In this document: in pieces, positions 41,301-48,046 of the stretch | Layout: each line of letters begins with the position of its first letter | How positions within the stretch are numbered: position 1 is the first letter of the stretch | From: Proteus faecis | GTDB taxonomy: Bacteria > Pseudomonadota > Gammaproteobacteria > Enterobacterales > Enterobacteriaceae | Reading direction: 5' to 3' | DNA: 64,000 nucleotides | Assembly: GCF_003144395.1 (NCBI RefSeq) | Contig: NZ_PENZ01000032.1 | Span: 1-64,000 of the forward strand | Position numbers and translations under genes: made by a program | Notes under the pieces: generated by a model | Database searches by the model: none | Seen by the model: only the letters and a program-made list of their open reading frames with translations | Told to the model about the DNA's origin: nothing

Positions 41301-44300
41301 ATCTCTATGACCGCTATGAGGGTGAACAGTTAGGTCTTATCAGTGCTCATGTTAAGAAAGTAAAAGATAAAATTAATACCTCTTTACAAAGAGGAAAAGA
41401 GATGATCCATCATGGCGCAGATGTTACTAATCATTTTTCAGTAATAACTGATAATTTTCCAGCAACCTTTTTCGTTCCAGATGAATTATTAAATAAAGTA
41501 TTAAATAGTGATAATAATACTTTAAAAGATTTTTTCATTATCAATGAAAACAATACTATTATTATTCGTAATGTAAAAGAATTTTCAGATTTTCAGCAGT
41601 TAGTAATAAATAATGGATTTATATCACCTATAAATGAGAAATGGAATGAGGGTACAGGACAAGATTATTTTTCTAAAAGAAGAAAAAATTCTGAAAACTT
41701 TATAAATAATAGTGAAACACTAGATAAAATATTTTCAGTGAGCTATAAAAATAATTATCAATCATCATTGGATGATATTAATAATAAATATTTTAATCGT
41801 GTATTTGAGTTAATAAAAAATAATAATTTTGAAAATATTATTTATACAGGCTCAGAGCAAGTAGACAAAGAAATAGCATTATTAAAATCGGCTTACCAAC
41901 ATGCGGAGGCTATTAAAAATTATATGGATGGTGATGGTGTTTATAATAAACTGTCTATAAGCTTAAAAAAGAAAATCCATCATTATAAAAAAGATTTAGA
42001 CTGGTTTAAAAGAGGAGGATATAAATTATTTGATTATATTATTTCTGATCAAAAAAACTATCTAAATCGTACAGATGCAACCCGACTAAATAATGTATTT
42101 AATATAATATTAGAATTACCTGAAATCAAAGGATCAATTTATAAATCTATTTATGTAGAAAATTTATCCAGTTATACAAAAAATATTGAAGCGGGATCAG
42201 TTATCACAACTAGCGGTGTTCTGAGGGCTAATAGAAATCCCCAAAAAATAAAGAAAAATGAAAGTAACGTCTTTATATCTATCGTAGGAACGCATAATGC
42301 TAGAACGCTGACCGGTATTAGTGATAGATTTACCGACCAAGTTATGGTTGCTCCAGGCAAACATTATCGTGTGATTTCACAAAAAAAAGAAAATAATAAA
42401 CTCTATATCGTATTAGAAGCGACTGATATTTTAGTCAAAAGTGAACCCATATTTGATCTTTATAATGCAAATTTAAAAGGATTTGCTGTTGATACTCATA
42501 GAAGTACCGCTACTGAAACTTTGGAAACTGTAATTTCTGATAAACAGCTACTTGATACAGTCAATAAAATTAACAACGAATTTATAGACACTACCGTTGA
42601 GAGTAACTTTATTGATAAAATTATCAATAAGAAATTAACACCAGAATATGCTGAATATCGCTATGCTCAAGAGTTATCATCAATATTTGGAGCAGAAAAA
42701 GATTATATCAGTATGCTTAATGAAATTATTAATGATCCACTTTCAAACAAAAAATATAATCAATATGTAAATAATAAAATCAGTCGTGAAGAGTGGTTGG
42801 AAAGCTTTAGTCATCATTATTATTCAAATAATTCGTTAAATGAAAAAACTATCAATATAAAAATACTCGTTGAAGCTATTAATGATATGCCTAGCTGTAT
42901 AAATCTATTATCTGATGCTTCAAAATCACTATTGATGGAATTTTTTTCTTGTGATTTTAACTCATTAAATGGAAAATTATTGCGAATAGTCTCTAACCAA
43001 GAGAGTTATGACGATTTTACTCATGCTATTGAAAGAATGAAATTTTATTTAACTCAAGAAACTAATTTTAAAGGGGACTCGATTCATGATATTTTTTATA
43101 AAGTATTACGAACTGAAAATGATAAGCAAAACTATAAAGATGTTATTTTAGCGTTAAAGAAAAAACTACTTCAATCACCACAAAATAAAAATAAATATCA
43201 AACATCTATTTTACGACTACCTTTTGAATATAATAATGAAATAACTTCTTTGTTAACACTTTTATATAGTGGATTAAATAAAGAAATGAGCCATGATACG
43301 TTAATGGAACATATTCATTTATTAGAGTTTTTATATAAAAAATCTTCTTCAAATCAATTGAATCAAGAGCAAGCAGAATACTTATCTGTTTTTAACTCAT
43401 TGCTTAATGATATTTATAATAAAAAAGAAATGAGTGGCTATATGACCAGAATAATCGATGGAGGGCTTAATAATAAGATCACTCAATTACCTGTTGGTCA
43501 TTATCTTTTAGAAATTGATGGCTTAAAAATTAATTTAAATATCGTTTCTACGGAAGATGATGGATTTATTTTTCATGTTTTTATTGCTGAGCTTGGTGAT
43601 ATCAGTATAACAGGTAATAATAAAAAACAAATAACTTCAGATTTGTTCAGTTTTCTACATCAAGTAGATAATGTGAAAAATAATATTACATTAGATAATT
43701 CAAGCGAAAAGCTTTTTTCAGGTACAATTTATCGTGTTGATGGTGATGGTATTATTCCCACTGAATTATTTAACAAAATGAATGTATTGAAAAATAACAT
43801 TATTACAAATATCAATAAACAAAATTTTATTGAAATAAATGGTGTTAATATCAATAAAGATCTTTTGTCTCACCTAGGGTGTCAAATAGAAGGAAAATCT
43901 ATTATAAGTGTCGATCTACATAAAACATCTGATTGGCAAAATAAATTAAGATTTGATGCTGATAAATTAAATGATTTCTTTTTGTCTGCTTCTGGTAGCG
44001 ATGATGATAAACAAATAGTCTCTTTATTTCGAAAACTTTTAAAAAATAAAGAAAAGAATATTAAAAATATTCTTTCTGTAGATACTTCTCGTATCGATTA
44101 TATGGCAGCAAAAGAAAGGTTAATTAAAATTATTGAACTGAATGATCGTGAGTTTGATTTTAATTATTGGCATGAACTACGAAATCCTTCTTTGAAAATT
44201 CCTCGTCATATGAGAATTATATCCAAAGTTGGTTATGCAAATATTGGTTTTGGTATATGGCAAACAATGCTTTCAACCATGAAAATGGTTGAATCTATTG

Positions 44301-47300
44301 AAAGTGGAAAATTAACCCCACTCGAACACAAAGAGATGGTAAAGAATTTAGCCATAATGTGGTCCGAAATGGCATACAATGGGCTTTCTGAAATTATTGA
44401 AATTGTTGTTGCAAAAGGAATGTTGAGATATAGGGCAAATCCAGCCGAATATGTAGGGAAAATAAGCACTCGCATAGGAATTGCGTTAAATATTCTTTCA
44501 GTGGGTTTTGATATTTATAATGCGTATGACAATTTTAGTCAGATCGCTTGTGAAACTGATACGAGAAAAAAAATTGACTATATTGTTAATGGCACGTTTG
44601 CCGTCGTTTCGGCATTAGTCACTATTGGTGTTTCAATCGCGATTTTAGCAGGTAGTACAGCCGCCGGACCGATCGGTATTGTGATTGGTGCCGCAATTAC
44701 CACTTTTTTAGCTATCTATAATGCAGTAAGGGTAATTGAAGAAGCTAAAAAAAGAGTCAACTTTACTATCGGTGAAGAGATAGAGAATGGATTATCGGTT
44801 GTTTTCTTAGGTGATTTAACGCCATCTAAAAAAAATGAAATGACATTACTTGATACCAAAGATTATTTTCGTAATAGAACCGATGAGGTAAGTAAAAATT
44901 TTCATGAAAAATTAATTAAATCTAATCCAAGAAGTTATTATTTTTATACTAATGAAGAGTACCATTATCAAGAAAAATATTACTATAGTGTAAAAACTAT
45001 CTTTTCTCAAGATCCCACTGGGATTATAAACAATGGTCCTATTTCAATTATTTCTAATCATTTAAGTAAACTCTATAAGAAAGAAGAGGCTGAAAATATA
45101 GCTTCTGAACATGATATACTGGTATCAGTTAAAACAAATTATAAATATTATGAACCTGAATATCCCATTCCAACAAATGAGAAAATTATCTTTGATTTGG
45201 ATTTTTATGTTGATGAATTATATAAATATAATGTCGATTTAGAAACTAATGAATATTTAACATTAATAAGAAATACGAAAGATAATATTAATCTTGATAA
45301 ACTAAATCCTGATTTAGGATTACTTAATGTTAATGAAGTACAGTCGACATATGATTATTTTGGTGATGGTGATGATGTTTTCTATTTTAATACAAATAAC
45401 GGAAATGATATTATTTCAGCACCAAAAAATGCAATCAATACATTTGATATTTTTAATGGAGTAAAAAGATTAAGTGGTGGTAATAAGAATGATAACTTTA
45501 ATCTCTTTGTTACCCATGCACCTGAGCATGCCAGTCGTTTTTATGGCCGGGAGGGGATCGATACTTTGCATATCGTTAATAAATCACCACTATACACAGG
45601 TTATAATATAAATTTACGTGATAATTATGTAAAGTTTTGTGGCTCTGAAAATCAGCCTACTACTACTAATAGTATTGGATTTAAACCTTCAAAACTTTAT
45701 TATTTTGATGAAAAAAAAAGGGTGGCATCTCCCGTTATAATTAGTGATTCTATGCCTAATATTTCTCTTCAGACAGATAGAGTTATTGCTTATTTAGATA
45801 GTTTTGAAAATGTTATTGGTAGTGACAATGGTAACGATATATTGGTAGGAAATGACGAAGATAATTATATTGATGGTGTTTCAGGTCATGATCGCATATT
45901 AGGATTAAAAGGCAACGATATTATTAAATTATCAGAGGGAGTTGCTAATGGAGGCGAAGGTAACGATATTTATATTATTTCACGTTTAAATAATTCCTAT
46001 AAAGATAAAAAAAACATATCAATTATAATTGATGAAGAGAATGGAAAAGATAAAGTAGAAAATGAATCAAATATAGTTGAGCAAAATATTATTAAATTAG
46101 AACATAATTTTAAAGATATAAAATCAATAAAACGAGTAGGGGTCGATATCGTTGTTATATTAGATAATGGATTTGTTGATAATAAAGATAAAATACAAAC
46201 GCTTCTTCCTTTAACATCCGTTACTTTAAAGAATATATTTACAAATGATACTGGTTATGAGTTATTAAAAAATTATTGTTTTATTACTAATGATGGGTTT
46301 GTGTTAAATTTTAATAATAATGTGATGAATAAAAGTGATCCCTTATTTTATTTTAGTTATATGGAGTCCTATTCAAATCTTTATGATAAATATAAATATA
46401 TATACATAAATAACGACGAACGAAAGTTTAATGTTCGTTCAGGCACTCTGGCTGTTAAGCATAATATATTGCCAGAATTAGAATACAGTGGGCTTTCTGA
46501 CGGCAGTGCATTAGAACTCAGCATTGAAGGTGATAGTAACAATAATACTTATCTCGCAATTAATAATCATTCACGAATTAGGCTAACGGCAGGCGTTGAT
46601 GTTTATCAATTAAAAACGTTTATAGCTCAAGACAAAGATGAATATGTTGAAGTGTTACCGAACAAAAATAATCTCGATGAGAATATTGATAATATCTCTA
46701 CTTTTATTTTACCTGATGTAAGTGGTTATGAGCTTAAGTTTGAAAATGGTGCTATATCTCATCGCTATAACCCTGATGGGCATAGTCGGCTTGATATGAA
46801 CGTATCTCAGTGGGGGCTAAGATCAATTTTGCGTTCTGGTATCAAAATACGAGTTATCGATAAATACGGTAAAATGTTTATTTTACCAGATAGAGACAGC
46901 AGTAATCAGCTATTAACACCTATTATGAAAGAAAAACTATCTATAACTCAATCTGATGATAGTATTATTATCCCTGAAGATATAGTCTTAAATAAAATTG
47001 TGATGGATGAATTTGATGTCTATTTATCCCCAGAATTACAAAAACAAGCCTTTTTATCTAATTTGCTTAAACATAAATCGATTCCAAATATTATGTTATT
47101 GCCTGTTATCGATCTGTTAGCGGGTAATGATATTGTGATTAATAAAAATCAAGGGTGTTCTGTTATTGTTGGCGGTAAGGGTAACGATACCCTCATTGTA
47201 GAAGGTGGACATCATATTTTATTTGCTAATGAAGGCAACGATAAACTTTTTGGTGGGAAAGGGAATGATGTTCTTATCTCAGATACAGGCAATGATTATT

Positions 47301-47686
47301 TAGACGGTGGTGAAGGTAACGATATCTATCTGATTAACAAACATCATGGTGAAATTACGATTGATGATAGTCAAGGGGATAATACTCTCTTTATTACAGG
47401 GTTGAATAAAGATGAAATGATGTCCTCTTCTCGTGATGATAATGATGAAGTTCTTTGTTCTCTGGATAATACTTTTATTGTAAGAATAAAAAATAAATAT
47501 AAAGAACCGCGGGCTTCTTATCAGATTGAACAAAAAGAGCGTGTGCTAACTGACGAAGCATTAGTATCAATTATTCATGAGATGGCTCAGTTTAATCAAA
47601 ACCAGCTCTCTTCTATGAAGGGAATGTTTTTACCTGAAGCCCAAGATTGGACACTATTGCCAATTATCACCCAGCATTTAACCTGA
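35363..47686 (+). CDS. Giant multi-effector TcdA/TcdB-pore and RTX toxin 2 with nucleotidyl cyclase domain
   Basis: Predicted 4107-residue protein, one uninterrupted frame. Order by residue (approximate): 1-310 N-terminal region shared with toxin 1; 315-520 C58-like cysteine protease (Cys341, His483, Glu503 in place of Asp); 520-1280 mixed region shared with toxin 1; 1285-1450 second cysteine-protease-like domain (Cys1306 in GRCEAL, His1413, Asp1432 in YDPNFG); 1560-1720 alpha/beta segment; 1760-2105 edema-factor/ExoY-like nucleotidyl cyclase; 2240-2345 weak ADP-ribosyltransferase-like segment; 2820-3160 TcdA/TcdB-type pore region; about 3330-3540 and 3920-3990 RTX repeats. Toxin 1 has the same scaffold but lacks residues about 1285-2440. 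Inferred mode: export without a signal peptide, calcium-dependent folding, entry and pore insertion, release of effectors. No type I exporter or acyltransferase gene is adjacent. The AT-rich composition suggests acquisition by transfer. Domain naming is from motif recognition, not a search. Confidence 0.85.
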   Translation: MNKHETTILNINIDNLSKRIEKYIKTNIPDKLINYHDIRNLLLRKYLILTTYKNEYIAKEYLFKIEESFSIYDRNKETRKMISIKNKIDKNIESFIKDIQTQQIVNKVTTNKKTLETFFTSNKYSIYDLNFSGARFYIYIDNEKNKYEIISFNRKKRSFNNRKLLLNYLFDNITHLDGSIQVNINVYKRKEFTQLARNIEKWDIDEKFLSKQIINNIKLNEIVKINENLSIKLVESYNYKQIFIVKNDKANTETLVHIYTDNIEKATSIISENNYKIKNKSEVLLYQKNNKWIVEKKNKSGVIFAQGKDFISPLKNMLERINVAASSYTGQLLEDVMGGFCYGLSLRYLIEVRNAGVESAENYLKWLKKSAELYKNKPSSDKVGGFYEVLQRNIYEYNLMQLTEETKNIIIAHNYQQERIKGQKYLYNDLNGEVPYSSVLSDVGLSPINKERTLLSEEVFFKKIDGLLTGNDNRYIFIEYKQHQTAITYKKYSDGNYKVTFFEPRFGIFEFDNIEDLKKIIKEKQKIYGLYEQGNISCYGFDEFVEVSSKKYNPLFSNEKSSKSREVFRNKGIAEKLKTIDFSLEFSKDSIGRVMHYDENGILIVQIKHNNKLIEISVVEPIVEDGLFLIKENINKIIEHQNASKIILKKTNNNIAITPIEFNPVRADKRLVGYIEFNRNDYIRIIGNSSSNFKDIIKLDFEKIKNLINKLDSNIYFEKLKSSLELLNAISIFTNQYKDNLVNNKLIEIKSDVENRLFSGGLQSEKNKIIAIAEKNSIIATKLYQVMVNGVNNGNINDSKFVYDRIITHKYLIEKISRPQGVANYDYTIVFDNHNHNLKEIINDIDINQLKNRIYFDGDNQLNLRINYNELTLFNNNKGVKALLSIIDKEIDKHRDGHSKSNQEIFSEKFINNDYVNRILQLEFDALSNFVSTTESQVLTNNDEYPCFDNTISESTIKRIVIDNIKKTGVGFILFENNKKNIEFILDNPTIIMNNVKKIIIDLIPKIYQVDLNNYLQGIKNNTRISNLLKDNDNLRKLVETCAKNNISIIATGESSINGVHNEFISKNLSIKNFHHIITENTIMGEGVLVIADKDKLYNFKDGIIHVEGLANKLNTPIYNVVNKEIRRSQTDTVYTNTSTNHRNDRNENIDTIISELDVDEPIICEIKNNNKIKEYFSNVVYSNKIYKKLSILYPEFRRDKNFLLGYKDDIKTVIYNYSQEMTTKEILEYIELNKYSLTKKQLGAIVREIDLRTYQSGLKTKQNKNFTRLFDKINQNNGIDKKAIHSFFPQQQILLNLKDGSAGRCEALTILMLVAKHLEHTGDIGRVESLINNLVLAQSVINHDVYDEYKFKRSSQELIASLNELSENHHRISTTVGLNDNNKRSLDYVINKLTNKKLNSDGCYLQLYTSNHVITAWANLDKKNNNFGFYDPNFGLVEFSSKKKFISYLNDFFKSKEINAGKIYSLEKNIKNKFLFDKVLDVNVKSLSKIKINNKSLDNIVGSNIINYRGVNTNLHENIDFSYHVKYKESIINSKKVEGSLLTINTAEINGYYCFADTKIATSRKVVLLLTDDNDLNSHYLNFSQEYHRAGYDLFIVDGSTDVDAGKKAFEYLKARYNADTDSILLHGHNRSGEQVIDLYQSLNKKGYFPEGIVLSSSNNDLISVVNKIGELNFKANIYIAYDHQITDENNLFINRNLKSFGHEVKEFSFSQREAYNRFSDARYRQQDPTRKFSSYQSRNLILLPIEKEPAPVIGMPDNDQKTFRKIANSENVIVGVRPIDVQSTSLIKSKQYSSKGLLIKGKSADWGPMAGFIPVDQSFAKLSARNDVTKYNLAIQGALDKGYAIKIPLILSSERIRELHHNNILQLPELLTDTIQVTCSVDNRDYDFYLSKSNQDGEIFYTVNYHDNEKLVPVHVLGDPISKKPMIADYDLFTVMYSYNDLSETTMVKKPVSWEEWKSSVDYEKLSPTYQEYYNNKDLYDRYEGEQLGLISAHVKKVKDKINTSLQRGKEMIHHGADVTNHFSVITDNFPATFFVPDELLNKVLNSDNNTLKDFFIINENNTIIIRNVKEFSDFQQLVINNGFISPINEKWNEGTGQDYFSKRRKNSENFINNSETLDKIFSVSYKNNYQSSLDDINNKYFNRVFELIKNNNFENIIYTGSEQVDKEIALLKSAYQHAEAIKNYMDGDGVYNKLSISLKKKIHHYKKDLDWFKRGGYKLFDYIISDQKNYLNRTDATRLNNVFNIILELPEIKGSIYKSIYVENLSSYTKNIEAGSVITTSGVLRANRNPQKIKKNESNVFISIVGTHNARTLTGISDRFTDQVMVAPGKHYRVISQKKENNKLYIVLEATDILVKSEPIFDLYNANLKGFAVDTHRSTATETLETVISDKQLLDTVNKINNEFIDTTVESNFIDKIINKKLTPEYAEYRYAQELSSIFGAEKDYISMLNEIINDPLSNKKYNQYVNNKISREEWLESFSHHYYSNNSLNEKTINIKILVEAINDMPSCINLLSDASKSLLMEFFSCDFNSLNGKLLRIVSNQESYDDFTHAIERMKFYLTQETNFKGDSIHDIFYKVLRTENDKQNYKDVILALKKKLLQSPQNKNKYQTSILRLPFEYNNEITSLLTLLYSGLNKEMSHDTLMEHIHLLEFLYKKSSSNQLNQEQAEYLSVFNSLLNDIYNKKEMSGYMTRIIDGGLNNKITQLPVGHYLLEIDGLKINLNIVSTEDDGFIFHVFIAELGDISITGNNKKQITSDLFSFLHQVDNVKNNITLDNSSEKLFSGTIYRVDGDGIIPTELFNKMNVLKNNIITNINKQNFIEINGVNINKDLLSHLGCQIEGKSIISVDLHKTSDWQNKLRFDADKLNDFFLSASGSDDDKQIVSLFRKLLKNKEKNIKNILSVDTSRIDYMAAKERLIKIIELNDREFDFNYWHELRNPSLKIPRHMRIISKVGYANIGFGIWQTMLSTMKMVESIESGKLTPLEHKEMVKNLAIMWSEMAYNGLSEIIEIVVAKGMLRYRANPAEYVGKISTRIGIALNILSVGFDIYNAYDNFSQIACETDTRKKIDYIVNGTFAVVSALVTIGVSIAILAGSTAAGPIGIVIGAAITTFLAIYNAVRVIEEAKKRVNFTIGEEIENGLSVVFLGDLTPSKKNEMTLLDTKDYFRNRTDEVSKNFHEKLIKSNPRSYYFYTNEEYHYQEKYYYSVKTIFSQDPTGIINNGPISIISNHLSKLYKKEEAENIASEHDILVSVKTNYKYYEPEYPIPTNEKIIFDLDFYVDELYKYNVDLETNEYLTLIRNTKDNINLDKLNPDLGLLNVNEVQSTYDYFGDGDDVFYFNTNNGNDIISAPKNAINTFDIFNGVKRLSGGNKNDNFNLFVTHAPEHASRFYGREGIDTLHIVNKSPLYTGYNINLRDNYVKFCGSENQPTTTNSIGFKPSKLYYFDEKKRVASPVIISDSMPNISLQTDRVIAYLDSFENVIGSDNGNDILVGNDEDNYIDGVSGHDRILGLKGNDIIKLSEGVANGGEGNDIYIISRLNNSYKDKKNISIIIDEENGKDKVENESNIVEQNIIKLEHNFKDIKSIKRVGVDIVVILDNGFVDNKDKIQTLLPLTSVTLKNIFTNDTGYELLKNYCFITNDGFVLNFNNNVMNKSDPLFYFSYMESYSNLYDKYKYIYINNDERKFNVRSGTLAVKHNILPELEYSGLSDGSALELSIEGDSNNNTYLAINNHSRIRLTAGVDVYQLKTFIAQDKDEYVEVLPNKNNLDENIDNISTFILPDVSGYELKFENGAISHRYNPDGHSRLDMNVSQWGLRSILRSGIKIRVIDKYGKMFILPDRDSSNQLLTPIMKEKLSITQSDDSIIIPEDIVLNKIVMDEFDVYLSPELQKQAFLSNLLKHKSIPNIMLLPVIDLLAGNDIVINKNQGCSVIVGGKGNDTLIVEGGHHILFANEGNDKLFGGKGNDVLISDTGNDYLDGGEGNDIYLINKHHGEITIDDSQGDNTLFITGLNKDEMMSSSRDDNDEVLCSLDNTFIVRIKNKYKEPRASYQIEQKERVLTDEALVSIIHEMAQFNQNQLSSMKGMFLPEAQDWTLLPIITQHLT
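36305..36922 (+). other. C58-like protease domain 1 of toxin 2, Asp replaced by Glu
   Basis: Cys341 (codon 36383) in GFCYGLSLRYL, His483 (codon 36809) in KQHQTAITYKKY, and Glu503 (codon 36869) in FFEPRFG, where the family normally has Asp in FFDPNFG. Toxin 1 keeps Asp at the matching place. Confidence 0.6.
39215..39712 (+). other. Second C58/MCF-like cysteine protease domain of toxin 2
   Basis: Cys1306 (codon 39278) in SAGRCEALTILM, His1413 (codon 39599) in SNHVITAWANL, Asp1432 (codon 39656) in FYDPNFGLVEF. The RC-x element recalls the RCD/Y motif of the MARTX MCF effector, and the triad order fits C58. Absent from toxin 1. Confidence 0.6.
40640..41680 (+). other. Edema factor/ExoY/CyaA-type nucleotidyl cyclase domain in toxin 2
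   Basis: Lys1797 and Lys1804 in KGLLIKGKSADWGP match the two catalytic lysines of edema factor (K346, K353; same spacing of seven), followed by AGFIPVDQSFAKL. Asp1931 and Asp1933 in IADYDLF match the metal-binding DYD. GADVTNH with His2024 and Asn2031 matches the GGDVVNHGTE...N region. The EF-like IPLILSSERIRELHHNN segment lies between. This order is specific to class II adenylate cyclase toxins, which need a host activator. Confidence 0.86.
42129..42430 (+). other. Degenerate ADP-ribosyltransferase-like segment in toxin 2
   Basis: The pattern IYKSIYV ... AGSVITTSG ... VFISIVG ... TDQVMVAPGKHYRVI ... LYIVLEA follows the R / S-T-S / E-x-E-(LLPPG) course of arginine-type ART folds. The Arg place holds Lys2261, STS reads Thr-Thr-Ser (2282-2284), and the catalytic Glu place holds Gln2326. 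Fold assignment is tentative; activity is doubtful. Confidence 0.35.
43846..44800 (+). other. TcdA/TcdB-like pore-forming region of toxin 2
   Basis: Strongly similar to the toxin 1 region: IPRHMRIISKVGYANIGFGI, IMWSEMAYNGLSEIIE, ISTRIGIALNILSVGFDIYN and a hydrophobic hairpin (residues about 3074-3126) with VVSALVTIGVSIAILAGST and AAGPIGIVIGAAITTFLAIY. Confidence 0.77.
45826..45980 (+). repeat. RTX repeat cluster A of toxin 2
   Basis: Units GNDILVGNDEDNYIDG, SGHDRILGLKGNDIIKL and GGEGNDIYII. An earlier RTX-like stretch (NNGNDIISAP, SGGNKNDNFNLF) lies at about 45,390-45,510. Confidence 0.76.
47119..47334 (+). repeat. RTX repeat cluster B of toxin 2
   Basis: Units GNDIVINKN, GGKGNDTLIV, NEGNDKLFGGKGNDVLI, TGNDYLDGGEGNDIYLI near the C-terminus. 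Matches the cluster in toxin 1 unit for unit. Confidence 0.8.
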
Positions 47687-47738
47687 GCATTAACGATGAC
47701 AAAACGGTAAATCGTCATTATTTGATGTATTAATTTTG

Positions 47739-47766
47739 AGCCCATACCGTAGCGTATGGGCCTAAT
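47739..47766 (+). terminator. Probable toxin 2 terminator
   Basis: GCCCATAC (47740-47747) / GTATGGGC (47754-47761), then TAATTTTT. The T run is imperfect. Confidence 0.6.
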
Positions 47767-48046
47767 TTTTAGTGCTTTTCTTTATTAAATCCTCATCCAT
47801 AATTTATTCCATTATGGGGTAAATCAGACTAAAAAATCGAAAATTTATTATAATCTATAGTTAAATTCTTTTTTTAATATCAACATCCCATTTTAGTAGT
47901 TGGCTATTTCATTTTTTTTAGATTAAAAATAATGCTTAAATCAGTTTTCAGTCAGTTTTCAGATTAAATTGATTGGAATATATTATTTATCCAGTAATAA
48001 TTATAAAAATATATTATTAAAATACTCTATTTATTATTGGTGAATT
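47767..48046. other. AT-rich gap before the Sel1-repeat gene
   Basis: Remainder of the 360-bp gap after toxin 2. No gene is visible. It includes a short direct repeat (CAGTTTTCAGTCAGTTTTCAG at about 47,942-47,962) and the likely promoter of the Sel1-repeat gene. Confidence 0.4.

Noticed and set aside
45826-47334. CROP-type choline-binding repeats as in TcdA/TcdB
   Set aside because: The repeats are GGxGNDxL nonapeptides (RTX), not aromatic CROP units.
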